A stretch of DNA of 64,000 nucleotides from Thermoflavifilum aggregans (GTDB lineage Bacteria; Bacteroidota; Bacteroidia; Chitinophagales; Chitinophagaceae): assembly GCF_002797735.1 (NCBI RefSeq), contig NZ_PGFG01000001.1, positions 1,736,001 to 1,800,000 of the forward strand. Reading direction: 5' to 3'. Within the stretch, counting starts at the first letter, position 1; every line of letters begins with the position of its first letter. Position numbers and translations under genes: made by a program. Under the pieces are notes generated by a model. That model was not told where the DNA came from. It worked only from the letters and a program-made list of their open reading frames with translations, and ran no database searches. This document shows, piece after piece, positions 26,727-35,666 of this stretch.

Positions 26727-28322
26727 ATGGACTGTCAGATTCAGCATGTTCCTTACGACGCAACCGGATACTTTTCATCCATTGTACTCGACTATTTGCA
26801 CGAGCAACCCAATCTTCAACCCTTTTACCAATACAGTCCCCGCAAATCCGATTTTCTTCATATCATCCGGCAACGCAAGCAATTTCCTTTTTACCGGGAT
26901 CTGCTTGCTGATGAATTGTTTGCCCAATATGCTGATATACCGCTGCACGAAAAGGTAAAGGAAAACATCGCCTCGCTGCGTGATGAGCGGACCTTTACCG
27001 TATGCACAGCCCATCAGCCCAATTTATTCACCGGATACCTCTATGTGATCTACAAAATCATTCATACCATCAGGCTGGCAGAAACATTGAATGAACGCTA
27101 TCCGGATCACCATTTCGTGCCGGTGTATTTTATGGGCAGTGAAGACAATGACCTGGAAGAATTGAGCACCCTGTATTTGGAAGGACGATATCTGCGTTGG
27201 CAAACCGACCAGAAGGGGGCAGTAGGGCGAATGAAACCCGAGGGCTTAGATCAGATGATGGATGAAATAGCCCGGCTGTTGCCGCCCACACCTTATGCTC
27301 AGGAATTGATGCAGCTGTTTCGGGAAGCTTATCTGCAACACAACAATATCCAGACAGCAACTTTATATCTATGCAATGCCTTGTTTGGTGAATATGGTTT
27401 GGTGATTTTCATACCGGATCGGCCAGCTTTCAAAAAGGCTATGATACCGGTTTTTGAAGAAGAATTGCTGCGACAAACTACCTTTCAAATCTTGCAGCAA
27501 ACCATTCGCTCATTATCGCAGCACCATACCGTGCAGGCACGTCCTCGTGAAATAAATCTGTTTTATCTTGATGAACAAGTACGCGAACGGATCATAAAAA
27601 ACGGTTCTGCATGGAAAGTATTAAACACCCAAATAAGCTGGGATGAAGCAGCATTAAAGAAATGGATACACGAGCACCCGGAACAAATCAGTCCGAATGT
27701 GATGCTACGTGGCCTGATGCAGGAAAAGCTATTGCCCAATATTGCATTTATCGGTGGAGGAGGCGAGCTGGCTTACTGGCTGGAACTGAAAGATTTGTTT
27801 GCACATTTTGATGTGCACTATCCGCTGCTGATGTTGCGTTCTTCATGGTTATGGATCCCGGAAAAAACTTATCGGCTCATGCAGCGCCTGCATATCGGTT
27901 GTGCAGATGTGTTTCAGCATCCTGATACCTTGATCCGGAAATATGTGATGCAGGAAGCAGGCACACAAATCAGCCTGCAATCTTATCATTCACAGGTGAA
28001 TGAAATTTTTCAGCAAATCATCCAACAAGCAGGTGCTATTGACAGCACGCTGATAGCTTCGGCAAAGGCTGCCCAGGTGCGTACACAGCATTTGCTGGAA
28101 AATTTGGAACTGAAAATGCTGCGCGCACAAAAAAGAAAAATGCAAATCCAGACAGCACAAATCCAGCGTATCCACCAGCAATTGTTTCCCGATAATCATC
28201 TCCAAGAAAGAATTGAAAATTTTTCATCCTATTATGCCTGGTATGGCCGTGATTGGATAACTGCTTTGCACAAGCACCTTGACCCATTGCGCCAGGCTTT
28301 TACGGTAGCTGTTTACAACTAA
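26727..28322 (+). CDS. bshC: Bacillithiol synthase, cysteine-adding enzyme
   Basis: 531 residues, the usual BshC length. The nucleotidyl-transferase-like core shows VCTAHQPNLFTGYLYVIYK, VPVYFMGSEDNDLEEL, NVMLRGLMQEKLLPNIAFIG and GGGELAYWLELKDLF. The C-terminal helices form the coiled-coil dimer region (AKAAQVRTQHLLENLELKML). BshC couples cysteine to glucosaminyl-malate in the last step of bacillithiol synthesis. bshA and bshB are not in the window. It lies 25 bases behind rimO on the same strand. Confidence 0.94.
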   Translation: MDCQIQHVPYDATGYFSSIVLDYLHEQPNLQPFYQYSPRKSDFLHIIRQRKQFPFYRDLLADELFAQYADIPLHEKVKENIASLRDERTFTVCTAHQPNLFTGYLYVIYKIIHTIRLAETLNERYPDHHFVPVYFMGSEDNDLEELSTLYLEGRYLRWQTDQKGAVGRMKPEGLDQMMDEIARLLPPTPYAQELMQLFREAYLQHNNIQTATLYLCNALFGEYGLVIFIPDRPAFKKAMIPVFEEELLRQTTFQILQQTIRSLSQHHTVQARPREINLFYLDEQVRERIIKNGSAWKVLNTQISWDEAALKKWIHEHPEQISPNVMLRGLMQEKLLPNIAFIGGGGELAYWLELKDLFAHFDVHYPLLMLRSSWLWIPEKTYRLMQRLHIGCADVFQHPDTLIRKYVMQEAGTQISLQSYHSQVNEIFQQIIQQAGAIDSTLIASAKAAQVRTQHLLENLELKMLRAQKRKMQIQTAQIQRIHQQLFPDNHLQERIENFSSYYAWYGRDWITALHKHLDPLRQAFTVAVYN

Positions 28323-28358
28323 AACATGTCTCCCTTTTCTGGTTTCTGAACAACGGTC

Positions 28359-28414
28359 GCCTGATTGGTGAACATCAGGCTGCATACTTTTTTATCCTGA
28401 TGTTTGCTTTTTTT
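28359..28414 (+). terminator. Overlapping hairpins after bshC (terminator or attenuator)
   Basis: Segment 1 is GCCTGAT at 28359-28365. Segment 2, at 28371-28380, reads AACATCAGGC. Segment 3 is CCTGATGTT at 28396-28404. Segments 1 and 2 pair over seven bases and are followed by a T6 run. Segments 2 and 3 pair over nine bases and are followed by TGC and seven T. The two stems share segment 2, so they exclude each other. The simplest view is a terminator of the rimO-bshC unit; a switch ahead of the GH2 gene is possible. Confidence 0.6.
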
Positions 28415-28473
28415 ATCCGTTTCGATGCAATTGCCAAAAGCATGTATAATTTTACCGCCATATTTCGGAAAAC

Positions 28474-31278
28474 ATGCAATCCAAATCTTTTCATCGAACT
28501 ATTGTATTTGTTTATCTGCTGTTGATCTCAGGATTTACACGGGCTGTATTTGCCCAGTCTTCTGCTGTGGAACAGATGATGCTTTCGCGTTTTCAAATGC
28601 TTTCCGCGGAAGTGGCTGGTTATGACGGAGCCTCTTTCTCACAACCTTCTTTTGTGGCGCGTGATTATTGGTTCCCGGCAGTGGTACCTGGCACAGTATT
28701 AACCACGCTGGTCAAAAACCACGTGTATCCAGATCCGCATATTGGCATGAACAACATGCTCATTCCCGATGCCAATGATTCATTTAACCTGCAATATGGA
28801 CTTTCGAAATACAGTTACCTGCCGCATGTAGCCAATCCCTGGAAAAAGCCATACTGGTACCGCACTGTGTTTGAAATACCGAAATCCCGATCGCGACAGC
28901 AGGTGCAGCTGATTTTCAAAGGTATAAACTACCGCGCAGCAGTATGGCTAAATGGCCGGCAGATTGCCGATTCCGCTACGATGGTAGGCATGTTTGCTGA
29001 ATATGCATTTGATGTAACGGATCTGATTCGTTTTGGTGAAAAAAATGCACTTGCGGTTGAAATCTTTCCGCTTGATGATCCGGGCATGCCATCCCATCCT
29101 CAATTGCAAGCCCTGGGCGATTTCTATCCCAACGGTGGACCTACAGGAGATATTGGGAAAAATGTTACCATGCTATGTGCTGTAGGGTGGGACTGGATTC
29201 CGGAAGTGCACGACCGCAATATAGGGATCTGGCAACCGGTTTACCTGCGTTTCACCGGACCTGCTGTCATTCAGCATCCGCAAATCATCACGGAGTTACC
29301 CGATCTTCCGGATACCGGCACAGCAAGGATTGCCTTGCATCTGACCCTCCGCAACCTGCAATCACGTGTCGTCAACGGAAAGCTGATAGCTACTTTCAGC
29401 GGAGAAGGATTTGAAAGCAAGCCGATAGAAATCACCAGGCCTGTGCAATTGAATCCTGGGGCTGAACTGTCGGTCAGCTTGGATCCCCGTCAATTCCGCG
29501 AACTGATCTGGAAAAATCCACATCTATGGTGGCCCAATGGCTATGGGAAGCCGGACCTGTACCGCCTTCGGCTACGTTTGATAACCCATGACGGACAGGT
29601 TTCTGATGATACCACATTTCTGTTTGGTGTGCGCAGCGTAAGCTCAAAAGTGACTATGGTTAATGGTTGGCCACGAAGGGATTTTTATGTAAACGGCAGG
29701 CGAATTGCTATTACCGGCGGCGCCTGGGTACCCGATATGATGCTGCAGGAAGATTCGCTGCGCTTTGATCGCTCGCTGAGGTTATGCCGTGATGCCCATC
29801 TGAACCTGATCCGCATCTGGGGTGGGGGAGTGGCTCCTCCTGATGTTTTCTTTGAAATAGCTGATCGTTACGGGCTGCTGGTTTGGCAGGACTTCTGGAT
29901 TACCGGCGATACCCAGGGAGAATTCAAAGGTTCACCCGACTGGCCGGTGCAGGGCGATGTATTCATCCGGAATGTAATCAGTACGATATTACGCCTGCGC
30001 AATCATCCTAGCCTGCTGGTATGGACAGGAGGCAACGAAGGGCATGCCCGTAAAGAATTGTATGATGCCATGCGTCAGGCAGTAGCTGAACTAGATGGCA
30101 CCCGGCCTTTTATTCCCAGTTCTTCCGGCTTTGCCAAGCTGCCAGCAGGCTGGGCTGCTTCCTGGCCGGATAACCAACCCGCCGGAGTATATAGCGGTGG
30201 GCCCTACACCTGGCAAAAACCAGAGCATTATTTTGAGCTGGCCGATCGGGGACGTGACTGGGTATTTAAAGATGAAACCGGTATCCCTTCCCAGCCACCC
30301 TATGCTACCCTGCCCAAAATTATTCCCGACCTGGTGCCCGATACAGCCCTGCCTTTCCCGTTGAACAATACCTGGGGCTACCATGATGCCTGCACAGGAA
30401 ACGGACATTATGAAGCCTACTTGCAGGAAATGATCAGCCGTTATGGTGCACCCGTAAGCATGGAAGACTATAGCAATAAAATGCAGCTCATGAATGCCGA
30501 AGCTTACCGGGCTATCTTTGAATCAGTTGGTCATCTGCTGAACGACCGCGGAGGCGTGATGCTCTGGAAACTCAATGCAGCTTTCCCCAGCGTGATCTGG
30601 CAGATATTTGACTGGTATCTGGAGCCCAACGCCGGCTATTATTTTATTCAATCAGCCTGTGCACCCTTCCATCTCCAGTTCAATCCAGACGATAGTACCA
30701 TCACCCTCATCAATCGCACCTATCAACCCCATACCCTTCAGGCCCGCATACAATGGTTTGATAGCACCGGTAAAATGATAAAAAATGAAACCACAAGCAT
30801 ACAAGCTGCTCCATCGTCCGTTACACCTTTAGACAAGCATTTTCTGTATCGGCCAACAAACAACGGTATAACATTCCTGCATCTTTCTCTTATGAATGCG
30901 GAAGGGAAACTGCTGGATGAAAATACATACTGGATGAGCCCCACAGGACAATTCAACGGATTTCATACACTCCAACCTTCAAGCCTGGATATCCATTTGC
31001 TCCACAAACAAATCAAACAAAACCGGTTATGGATAAGTTTCCGGATTCATAATGGTGGCTCTTCCCTGGCTTTTTTCATTCACAACCAACTCACAGATGC
31101 ACGAACCGGAGAAGAAATTTTGCCCGCCTACTGGTCAGCTAATTATTTTTCCCTCGCACCGGGTGAAAGCCGCATCATTACCGTGCAATATGATTTGGAG
31201 GCTGTATCACCAACATCTGAATTGAAATGGATTGTAAAAGGATGGAATACGGATTCGGTTGAAATGATATTTCACTAA
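28474..31278 (+). CDS. Secreted GH2 exo-beta-D-glucosaminidase/mannosidase-like enzyme
   Basis: 934 residues with a signal peptide (VFVYLLLISGFTRAVFAQ). GH2 architecture: galactose-binding-like domain (YWYRTVFEIP, VWLNGRQIADS), immunoglobulin-like domain, then the TIM barrel beginning near ITGGAWVPDMM. Likely acid/base is E522 in VWTGGNEGHAR. Likely nucleophile is E601 in FKDETGIPSQP, placed as in exo-beta-D-glucosaminidases. Two C-terminal beta-sandwich regions follow. The substrate could be chitosan-type oligosaccharides or mannosides. It stands behind the terminator of bshC, with a -7-like TAATTTTA at 28447-28454. Confidence 0.9.
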   Translation: MQSKSFHRTIVFVYLLLISGFTRAVFAQSSAVEQMMLSRFQMLSAEVAGYDGASFSQPSFVARDYWFPAVVPGTVLTTLVKNHVYPDPHIGMNNMLIPDANDSFNLQYGLSKYSYLPHVANPWKKPYWYRTVFEIPKSRSRQQVQLIFKGINYRAAVWLNGRQIADSATMVGMFAEYAFDVTDLIRFGEKNALAVEIFPLDDPGMPSHPQLQALGDFYPNGGPTGDIGKNVTMLCAVGWDWIPEVHDRNIGIWQPVYLRFTGPAVIQHPQIITELPDLPDTGTARIALHLTLRNLQSRVVNGKLIATFSGEGFESKPIEITRPVQLNPGAELSVSLDPRQFRELIWKNPHLWWPNGYGKPDLYRLRLRLITHDGQVSDDTTFLFGVRSVSSKVTMVNGWPRRDFYVNGRRIAITGGAWVPDMMLQEDSLRFDRSLRLCRDAHLNLIRIWGGGVAPPDVFFEIADRYGLLVWQDFWITGDTQGEFKGSPDWPVQGDVFIRNVISTILRLRNHPSLLVWTGGNEGHARKELYDAMRQAVAELDGTRPFIPSSSGFAKLPAGWAASWPDNQPAGVYSGGPYTWQKPEHYFELADRGRDWVFKDETGIPSQPPYATLPKIIPDLVPDTALPFPLNNTWGYHDACTGNGHYEAYLQEMISRYGAPVSMEDYSNKMQLMNAEAYRAIFESVGHLLNDRGGVMLWKLNAAFPSVIWQIFDWYLEPNAGYYFIQSACAPFHLQFNPDDSTITLINRTYQPHTLQARIQWFDSTGKMIKNETTSIQAAPSSVTPLDKHFLYRPTNNGITFLHLSLMNAEGKLLDENTYWMSPTGQFNGFHTLQPSSLDIHLLHKQIKQNRLWISFRIHNGGSSLAFFIHNQLTDARTGEEILPAYWSANYFSLAPGESRIITVQYDLEAVSPTSELKWIVKGWNTDSVEMIFH

Positions 31279-31316
31279 AATCAAACCAAACCAAAAAAAT
31301 TCGCCTGAAGGATAAC

Positions 31317-31337
31317 GTACGCAGATAGGATGCGTAC
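31317..31337. repeat. Inverted repeat after GH2 gene
   Basis: GTACGCA (31317-31323) and TGCGTAC (31331-31337) form a perfect seven-base inverted repeat with a seven-base spacer, without a T tail. It could be an operator or part of a transcript end. Confidence 0.4.
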
Positions 31338-31352
31338 CCCGTGTATAGGTTG

Positions 31353-31380
31353 CAGGTTTTTAAGATCTAAAACCTGTTTT
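31353..31380 (+). terminator. Inverted repeat with T tail between GH2 and Cys-rich gene
   Basis: CAGGTTTT (31353-31360) and AAAACCTG (31369-31376) pair perfectly around TAAGATCT and are followed by TTTT. It can act as a weak terminator for GH2. It ends only three bases before the Cys-rich gene's ATG, so an operator or a translation-blocking stem is also possible. Confidence 0.45.
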
Positions 31381-31383
31381 CCT

Positions 31384-31638
31384 ATGCCTTTGCCGTCAGT
31401 TTCATCACCCTGTCTGCATTGCGAACGATGCGAAAAGGTCTTTTCGATCCATGAACATTATAAGCTTACGGAAATGATATGCATCTGCAGGCACCACAGT
31501 TATCAGCTTTGTTATGCCTGCAAACATCAGGTTTGTTCATGTGGCGGAACCATGCTTGAAAAATGGTTATGGGCTGAATCCGAATATCCTGGTTATTGCA
31601 TTCAGTCATGCGTACCTGCCGGTCGGATTGAAGTTTAG
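31384..31638 (+). CDS. Small Cys-rich putative zinc-binding protein
   Basis: 84 residues from the ATG at 31384; an ATG at 31330 would add 18 residues but starts inside the upstream inverted repeats. Cysteines fall in paired knuckle patterns: PCLHCERCEK, ICICRHH, LCYACKH and VCSCGG, as in zinc ribbons. It is not a family I recognise. No signal peptide or membrane segment. The regular Cys spacing and absence of a competing gene on either strand support it being real, but there is no comparative evidence. Confidence 0.5.
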   Translation: MPLPSVSSPCLHCERCEKVFSIHEHYKLTEMICICRHHSYQLCYACKHQVCSCGGTMLEKWLWAESEYPGYCIQSCVPAGRIEV

Positions 31639-31672
31639 GTTAGACAACATAAAATGCCGCGGGATGGAATCG

Positions 31673-31680
31673 TATCTTTG
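31673..31680 (+). promoter_or_regulatory. -7 box upstream of ubiD-family gene
   Basis: TATCTTTG, an exact TAnnTTTG match, ending 12 bases before the ATG at 31693. This implies a leader of only a handful of bases. Confidence 0.5.
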
Positions 31681-31692
31681 TAAAAAAGCATT

Positions 31693-33588
31693 ATGGCTTA
31701 CCGCAGCCTCCGGGCTTTTGTAGAACGATTGGAGCAGGCCCACGAACTGGTACGCATACAGGCGTATGTAAATCCCAGGCTGGAAATTGCAGAAATCACA
31801 GACCGGATGTGCAAATCGCCCGGCGGGGGAAAAGCTCTTCTTTTCGAAAATACCGGATATGATTTCCCCGTGCTGATCAATGCCATGGGCAGCTATCGGC
31901 GCATGTGCCTGGCGCTGGGAGTGGATAATCTGGACGATATTGGCAGGGAGATGGAATCTTTGTTCAAAGAGTTAGCCTTGCCCAAAGGATCTCTGTTGGA
32001 AAAATTAACCCTTTTGCCCACCCTTGGCAAGCTGGCATCGTGGATGCCGGTCAGCATCAAAGGACGCGGAGCCTGCCAGGAGGTGATCATGGAAGAGCCC
32101 GATCTGTACCGGCTGCCTATCCTTACCTGCTGGCCCAAAGACGGCGGGCCTTTTATCACATTGCCCATTATCCATACCAAAGACCCGGACACCGGCATCC
32201 GCAATGTGGGCATGTATCGCATGCAGGTTTTCACCAAAGACATGACCGGCATGCATTGGCATAAACATAAAGTATCGGCCCGCCATTACCAGGCCTATAA
32301 AGCTAAGGGGCTGAAAATGCCGGTAGCTGTGGCCTTGGGCGGCGATCCCGTATATACCTATGCTGCTACGGCTCCTCTGCCCGATAATGTGGATGAGTAT
32401 ATGCTGGCGGGTTTTATCCGGAAAAAAAGAGTGGAACTGGTGAAATGTCTCACCCAGGATATTGAGGTTCCTGCCGATGCCGATATCGTGATTGAAGGAT
32501 ATGTGGACCCTACAGAAGATCCGATCTGGGAAGGCCCTTTTGGCGATCATACAGGCTATTATTCATTGCCCGACTGGTATCCACGTTTTCATGTTACCTG
32601 CATCACCCATCGGAAAAATGCCATTTATCCTGCCACCATCGTAGGCATCCCCCCGCAGGAAGATGCCTGGATCGGCAAAGCCACCGAACGCATATTCATT
32701 ACTCCCATCAAAATGACTCTGCTGCCCGAAGTAGAAGATATGGATATGCCCATTGAAGGGGTATTTCACAACCTGACCATTGTCAAAATCCGCAAACAAT
32801 ATCCTGGCCATGCGCAGAAAGTAATGAACGCCATGTGGGGAGCAGGGCAGATGATGTTCAATAAAATGCTCATCATCGTGGATGAAGATGTGAATATTCA
32901 TGACTATGAAACCCTTGCTCGGTATGCTTTTGCCCATATACGTCCCGAGCTGGATATTTACTTCAGCCAGGGACCTATGGATGTACTGGACCATGCTTGC
33001 AGCAAACCCGGTATCGGCGGCAAAATGTGCATAGATGCCACCCGCAAATGGGAAGAAGAAATGGATACGGAAACCCATGAAACCTATAAACCCGACGCCT
33101 TGCCTGGCCTGCATGAGTTGCAACAACGGTTTCCAGAGATTCGCGACGTCAATGTTTCCCTGCTGCATCGGCAGATTCCCTGCGTATTGATTGCTGTTCG
33201 TAAAAACCGCAAAGGACATATAGCTGAATTGCATGCCGCCTGTGCCCAGATCTTTGCCCAAGCAGGTGTGAAAATGATTTTATATGCCGAACACACCGTA
33301 AATGTGCAGGATCTGGCCGTTGCTTTGTGGCGCATTACCAATAACCTGGATCCCAGGCGCGATCATCACATGGCTACAGGAATCATAGGCCTGGATGGTA
33401 CCATCAAAACCCGCGAATTTGATGGTTTCCAGCGCGACTGGCCCAATATCATCGTTTCGGATCTGCAAACCATTCAGGCTGTGGATGCCAAATGGGACTC
33501 CCTCGGCATAGGCCCTTTTATTCCTTCTCCATCCCTTCGGTTCCGCGACCAGTTGTACGGTGAGGAAGCCGTAGCGCATCCGTCCTGA
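31693..33588 (+). CDS. UbiD-family decarboxylase (menaquinone-type)
   Basis: 631 residues, the length of the long UbiD branch common in Bacteroidota. Conserved parts: GGGKALLFENTG near residue 38, GIRNVGMYRMQVF and MHWHKHKVSARHY of the prenylated-FMN site, and the catalytic Glu region EGYVDPTEDPIWEGPFGDHT. The GHAQKVMNAMWGAGQM and EHTVNVQDLAVALW segments belong to the C-terminal domains. It should decarboxylate an aromatic or polyprenyl-aromatic acid using prFMN. A role in menaquinone synthesis is a family-based guess. No ubiX-like flavin prenyltransferase is in view. Confidence 0.9.
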   Translation: MAYRSLRAFVERLEQAHELVRIQAYVNPRLEIAEITDRMCKSPGGGKALLFENTGYDFPVLINAMGSYRRMCLALGVDNLDDIGREMESLFKELALPKGSLLEKLTLLPTLGKLASWMPVSIKGRGACQEVIMEEPDLYRLPILTCWPKDGGPFITLPIIHTKDPDTGIRNVGMYRMQVFTKDMTGMHWHKHKVSARHYQAYKAKGLKMPVAVALGGDPVYTYAATAPLPDNVDEYMLAGFIRKKRVELVKCLTQDIEVPADADIVIEGYVDPTEDPIWEGPFGDHTGYYSLPDWYPRFHVTCITHRKNAIYPATIVGIPPQEDAWIGKATERIFITPIKMTLLPEVEDMDMPIEGVFHNLTIVKIRKQYPGHAQKVMNAMWGAGQMMFNKMLIIVDEDVNIHDYETLARYAFAHIRPELDIYFSQGPMDVLDHACSKPGIGGKMCIDATRKWEEEMDTETHETYKPDALPGLHELQQRFPEIRDVNVSLLHRQIPCVLIAVRKNRKGHIAELHAACAQIFAQAGVKMILYAEHTVNVQDLAVALWRITNNLDPRRDHHMATGIIGLDGTIKTREFDGFQRDWPNIIVSDLQTIQAVDAKWDSLGIGPFIPSPSLRFRDQLYGEEAVAHPS

Positions 33589-33607
33589 TGCTTTAGCCAT
33601 TTCTTTT

Positions 33608-33615
33608 TACCTTTG
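33608..33615 (+). promoter_or_regulatory. -7 box upstream of lpdA
   Basis: TACCTTTG, an exact TAnnTTTG match, 29 bases before the lpdA ATG and after the ubiD stop, so lpdA probably has its own promoter. Confidence 0.5.
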
Positions 33616-33644
33616 ATGCCTCATTCTTTCAAAAACAATGACTT

Positions 33645-35051
33645 ATGGCTTATGATCTGATTGTTATCGGCAGCGGCCCAGGTGGCTATGTGGCCGCTAT
33701 ACGGGCAGCACAACTGGGATTTAAAACGGCTATCGTGGAACGCGAATCCTTGGGTGGTATCTGCCTGAACTGGGGATGCATCCCAACAAAAGCCCTGTTG
33801 AAAAGTGCACAGGTCATGGAATATGCCCTGCACGCAGCAGATTATGGCGTGAAGGTGGAACAAGCCAAACCCGATTTCCCGGCTATGATCAAGCGCAGCC
33901 GCGCTGTGGCCGATAAAATGAGCAAAGGCGTGCAGTTTCTGATGCGCAAAAATAAAATTGATGTCATCCAGGGCACAGCCAAGCTCGTGGCAAAGGGTAA
34001 AATCAGCGTAACTGACGCCAGCGGAAAATCTGCCACTTACGAAGCCCGCCATATCATCATTGCCACGGGCGGCCGCAGCAAGGAATTGCCCAACCTGAAA
34101 ATCGATCATAAAAAAGTAATCGGCTATCGCGAAGCCATGGTATTGCCCGAACAGCCAGTATCCATGATCATCGTTGGTTCGGGCGCCATCGGTGTGGAAT
34201 TTGGTTACTTCTACAACAGCATCGGTACCAAAGTCACGATTGTGGAATTTTTGCCGCGTATTGTACCCAACGAGGATGAAGATATTTCCCGCGAACTGGA
34301 AAAGATTTTCCGCAAAAAAGGCATGCAAATCTATACCAGCTCGGAAGTTACGGGTGTGGACACTTCCGGCAATGGCGTGAAGGCTACCGTCAAAACGCCG
34401 CAGGGCAACATTACCCTGGAAGCCGATGTGGTGCTTAGCGCCGTGGGTATCGTAGCCAATGTGGAAAACATCGGCCTGGAAACATTGGGAATCAAAACAG
34501 AAAAAGGAAAAATAACCGTCGACACGTATTACCAGACCAATGTGCCGGGTATATATGCCATTGGTGACTGCATTCCTGGGCCGGCACTGGCACATGTGGC
34601 CTCCAAGGAAGGCATTGTGTGCGTGGAACATATTGCTTATCAGGAGAAAAAATATGACCGCAAGCCCGAACCTATTGATTACCACAACATCCCCGGCTGT
34701 ACCTATTGTTCACCGGAAATCGCTTCGGTGGGCTATACCGAAAAAGCCGCCCGGGAAGCCGGTTATGAAGTGAAGGTGGGTAAATTCCCGCTCTCTGCTT
34801 CCGGCAAGGCTACAGCCGCCGGTGCCAACGAAGGGTTCATTAAGGTGGTGTTCGATGCCAAATACGGTGAATGGCTGGGTACGCACATGATTGGCTACAA
34901 TGTAACGGAAATCATTGCCGAAACTGTAGTGGCACGCAAACTGGAAACTACCTATCACGAAGTGCTGGATTCCATCCATCCGCATCCCACCATCAGCGAA
35001 TCCGTCAAAGATGCCATCGAAGTTGCTTACGACGAAGCGATTCATCTGTGA
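33645..35051 (+). CDS. lpdA: Dihydrolipoamide dehydrogenase
   Basis: 468 residues. The FAD motif is LIVIGSGPGGYVAAIRAAQLG. The redox disulfide is C40-C45 in GGICLNWGCIPTKALL. The NAD motif is IIVGSGAIGVEFGYFY. IYAIGDCIPGPALAHVA is the second FAD contact and HPHPTISESVKDAI holds the catalytic His-Glu pair of the partner subunit. It is the E3 flavoprotein that reoxidises dihydrolipoamide in 2-oxoacid dehydrogenase or glycine cleavage complexes. E1/E2 genes are not adjacent. A strong hairpin follows. Confidence 0.96.
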   Translation: MAYDLIVIGSGPGGYVAAIRAAQLGFKTAIVERESLGGICLNWGCIPTKALLKSAQVMEYALHAADYGVKVEQAKPDFPAMIKRSRAVADKMSKGVQFLMRKNKIDVIQGTAKLVAKGKISVTDASGKSATYEARHIIIATGGRSKELPNLKIDHKKVIGYREAMVLPEQPVSMIIVGSGAIGVEFGYFYNSIGTKVTIVEFLPRIVPNEDEDISRELEKIFRKKGMQIYTSSEVTGVDTSGNGVKATVKTPQGNITLEADVVLSAVGIVANVENIGLETLGIKTEKGKITVDTYYQTNVPGIYAIGDCIPGPALAHVASKEGIVCVEHIAYQEKKYDRKPEPIDYHNIPGCTYCSPEIASVGYTEKAAREAGYEVKVGKFPLSASGKATAAGANEGFIKVVFDAKYGEWLGTHMIGYNVTEIIAETVVARKLETTYHEVLDSIHPHPTISESVKDAIEVAYDEAIHL

Positions 35052-35072
35052 GGAGAATTACTTATGCCAGAG

Positions 35073-35110
35073 GAAGGGTATATGCAGGTTGCATATACCC
35101 TTCTTGTTTC
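35073..35110 (+). terminator. Perfect 13-bp hairpin terminator after lpdA
   Basis: A 13-base stem (35073-35085 with 35091-35103) encloses a five-base loop and is followed by TTGTTTC. It sits in the 68-base gap between convergent genes and probably ends lpdA transcription. Confidence 0.7.
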
Positions 35111-35119
35111 ATGATGGAC

Positions 35120-35641
35120 TCACATCAGTTTCCTGGCTTCTTTTCTCAGTACGTCGAGAGCTACCTGCAAAGGAGAAGGCTGTTGCTGCATATAATGCGA
35201 AAGCAATTGCCTGCAAAGATCCGCGCTGCGGGCCTCTGCAGGGAGCTGGCCGATGAGCAGATTCAGCTGGCTGATCATATATTCCTTGGCATGCACCACC
35301 GCATCCCATGCCACCTGGGAAACATAAATCTGCTGGCTCACATTATGTGCAAATTCTTCCCTGATATCCTGCACCATCAATGCATATAATTCACTCGCCA
35401 GTAAATCAATTTTTCCCAACCGGTAAACCAGCTGCTCCGGCGATATGCGTTCAATAAAAACCACCAGGCGCTCATAAGCCTGCAACCGCAGGGGCAGGGT
35501 AATGGACGATCTGTCTGCATCCGGAGTAGCTGTTTGAGGAACATTCGTTTTCCTTTTCTTCATCCAATCCCGGACAAAAGAAAATAAAATAACTACAAAA
35601 CCAATGGCAATCAAAATCTCCAGTAATGTCAGCGATTGCAT
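35120..35641 (-). CDS. Conserved membrane-anchored hypothetical protein
   Basis: 173 residues. One N-terminal hydrophobic helix (LEILIAIGFVVILFSFV) is followed by a basic stretch (DWMKKRKTN), fitting an N-out single-span anchor with a cytoplasmic helical domain. The soluble part contains LQAYERLVVFIERISPEQLV, LIGQLP and LQVALDVLRKEARKLM. It resembles a helical family I associate with Bacteroidota, but I cannot name it safely and function is unknown. It lies 25 bases downstream of the coordinate end of... the window region holding queG's upstream neighbour is on the other side: here the queG stop is at 35667, so queG and this gene run in the same direction and may share a transcript. Confidence 0.75.
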   Translation of the reverse strand: MQSLTLLEILIAIGFVVILFSFVRDWMKKRKTNVPQTATPDADRSSITLPLRLQAYERLVVFIERISPEQLVYRLGKIDLLASELYALMVQDIREEFAHNVSQQIYVSQVAWDAVVHAKEYMISQLNLLIGQLPAEARSADLCRQLLSHYMQQQPSPLQVALDVLRKEARKLM

Positions 35642-35666
35642 TTTGCACCCAATATTTTTAGCCTAT

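Noticed and set aside
33621-34685. 354-codon open frame on the minus strand opposite lpdA
   Set aside because: Lies wholly antisense to the unmistakable dihydrolipoamide dehydrogenase gene; its His/Phe-rich translation is typical of a shadow frame.
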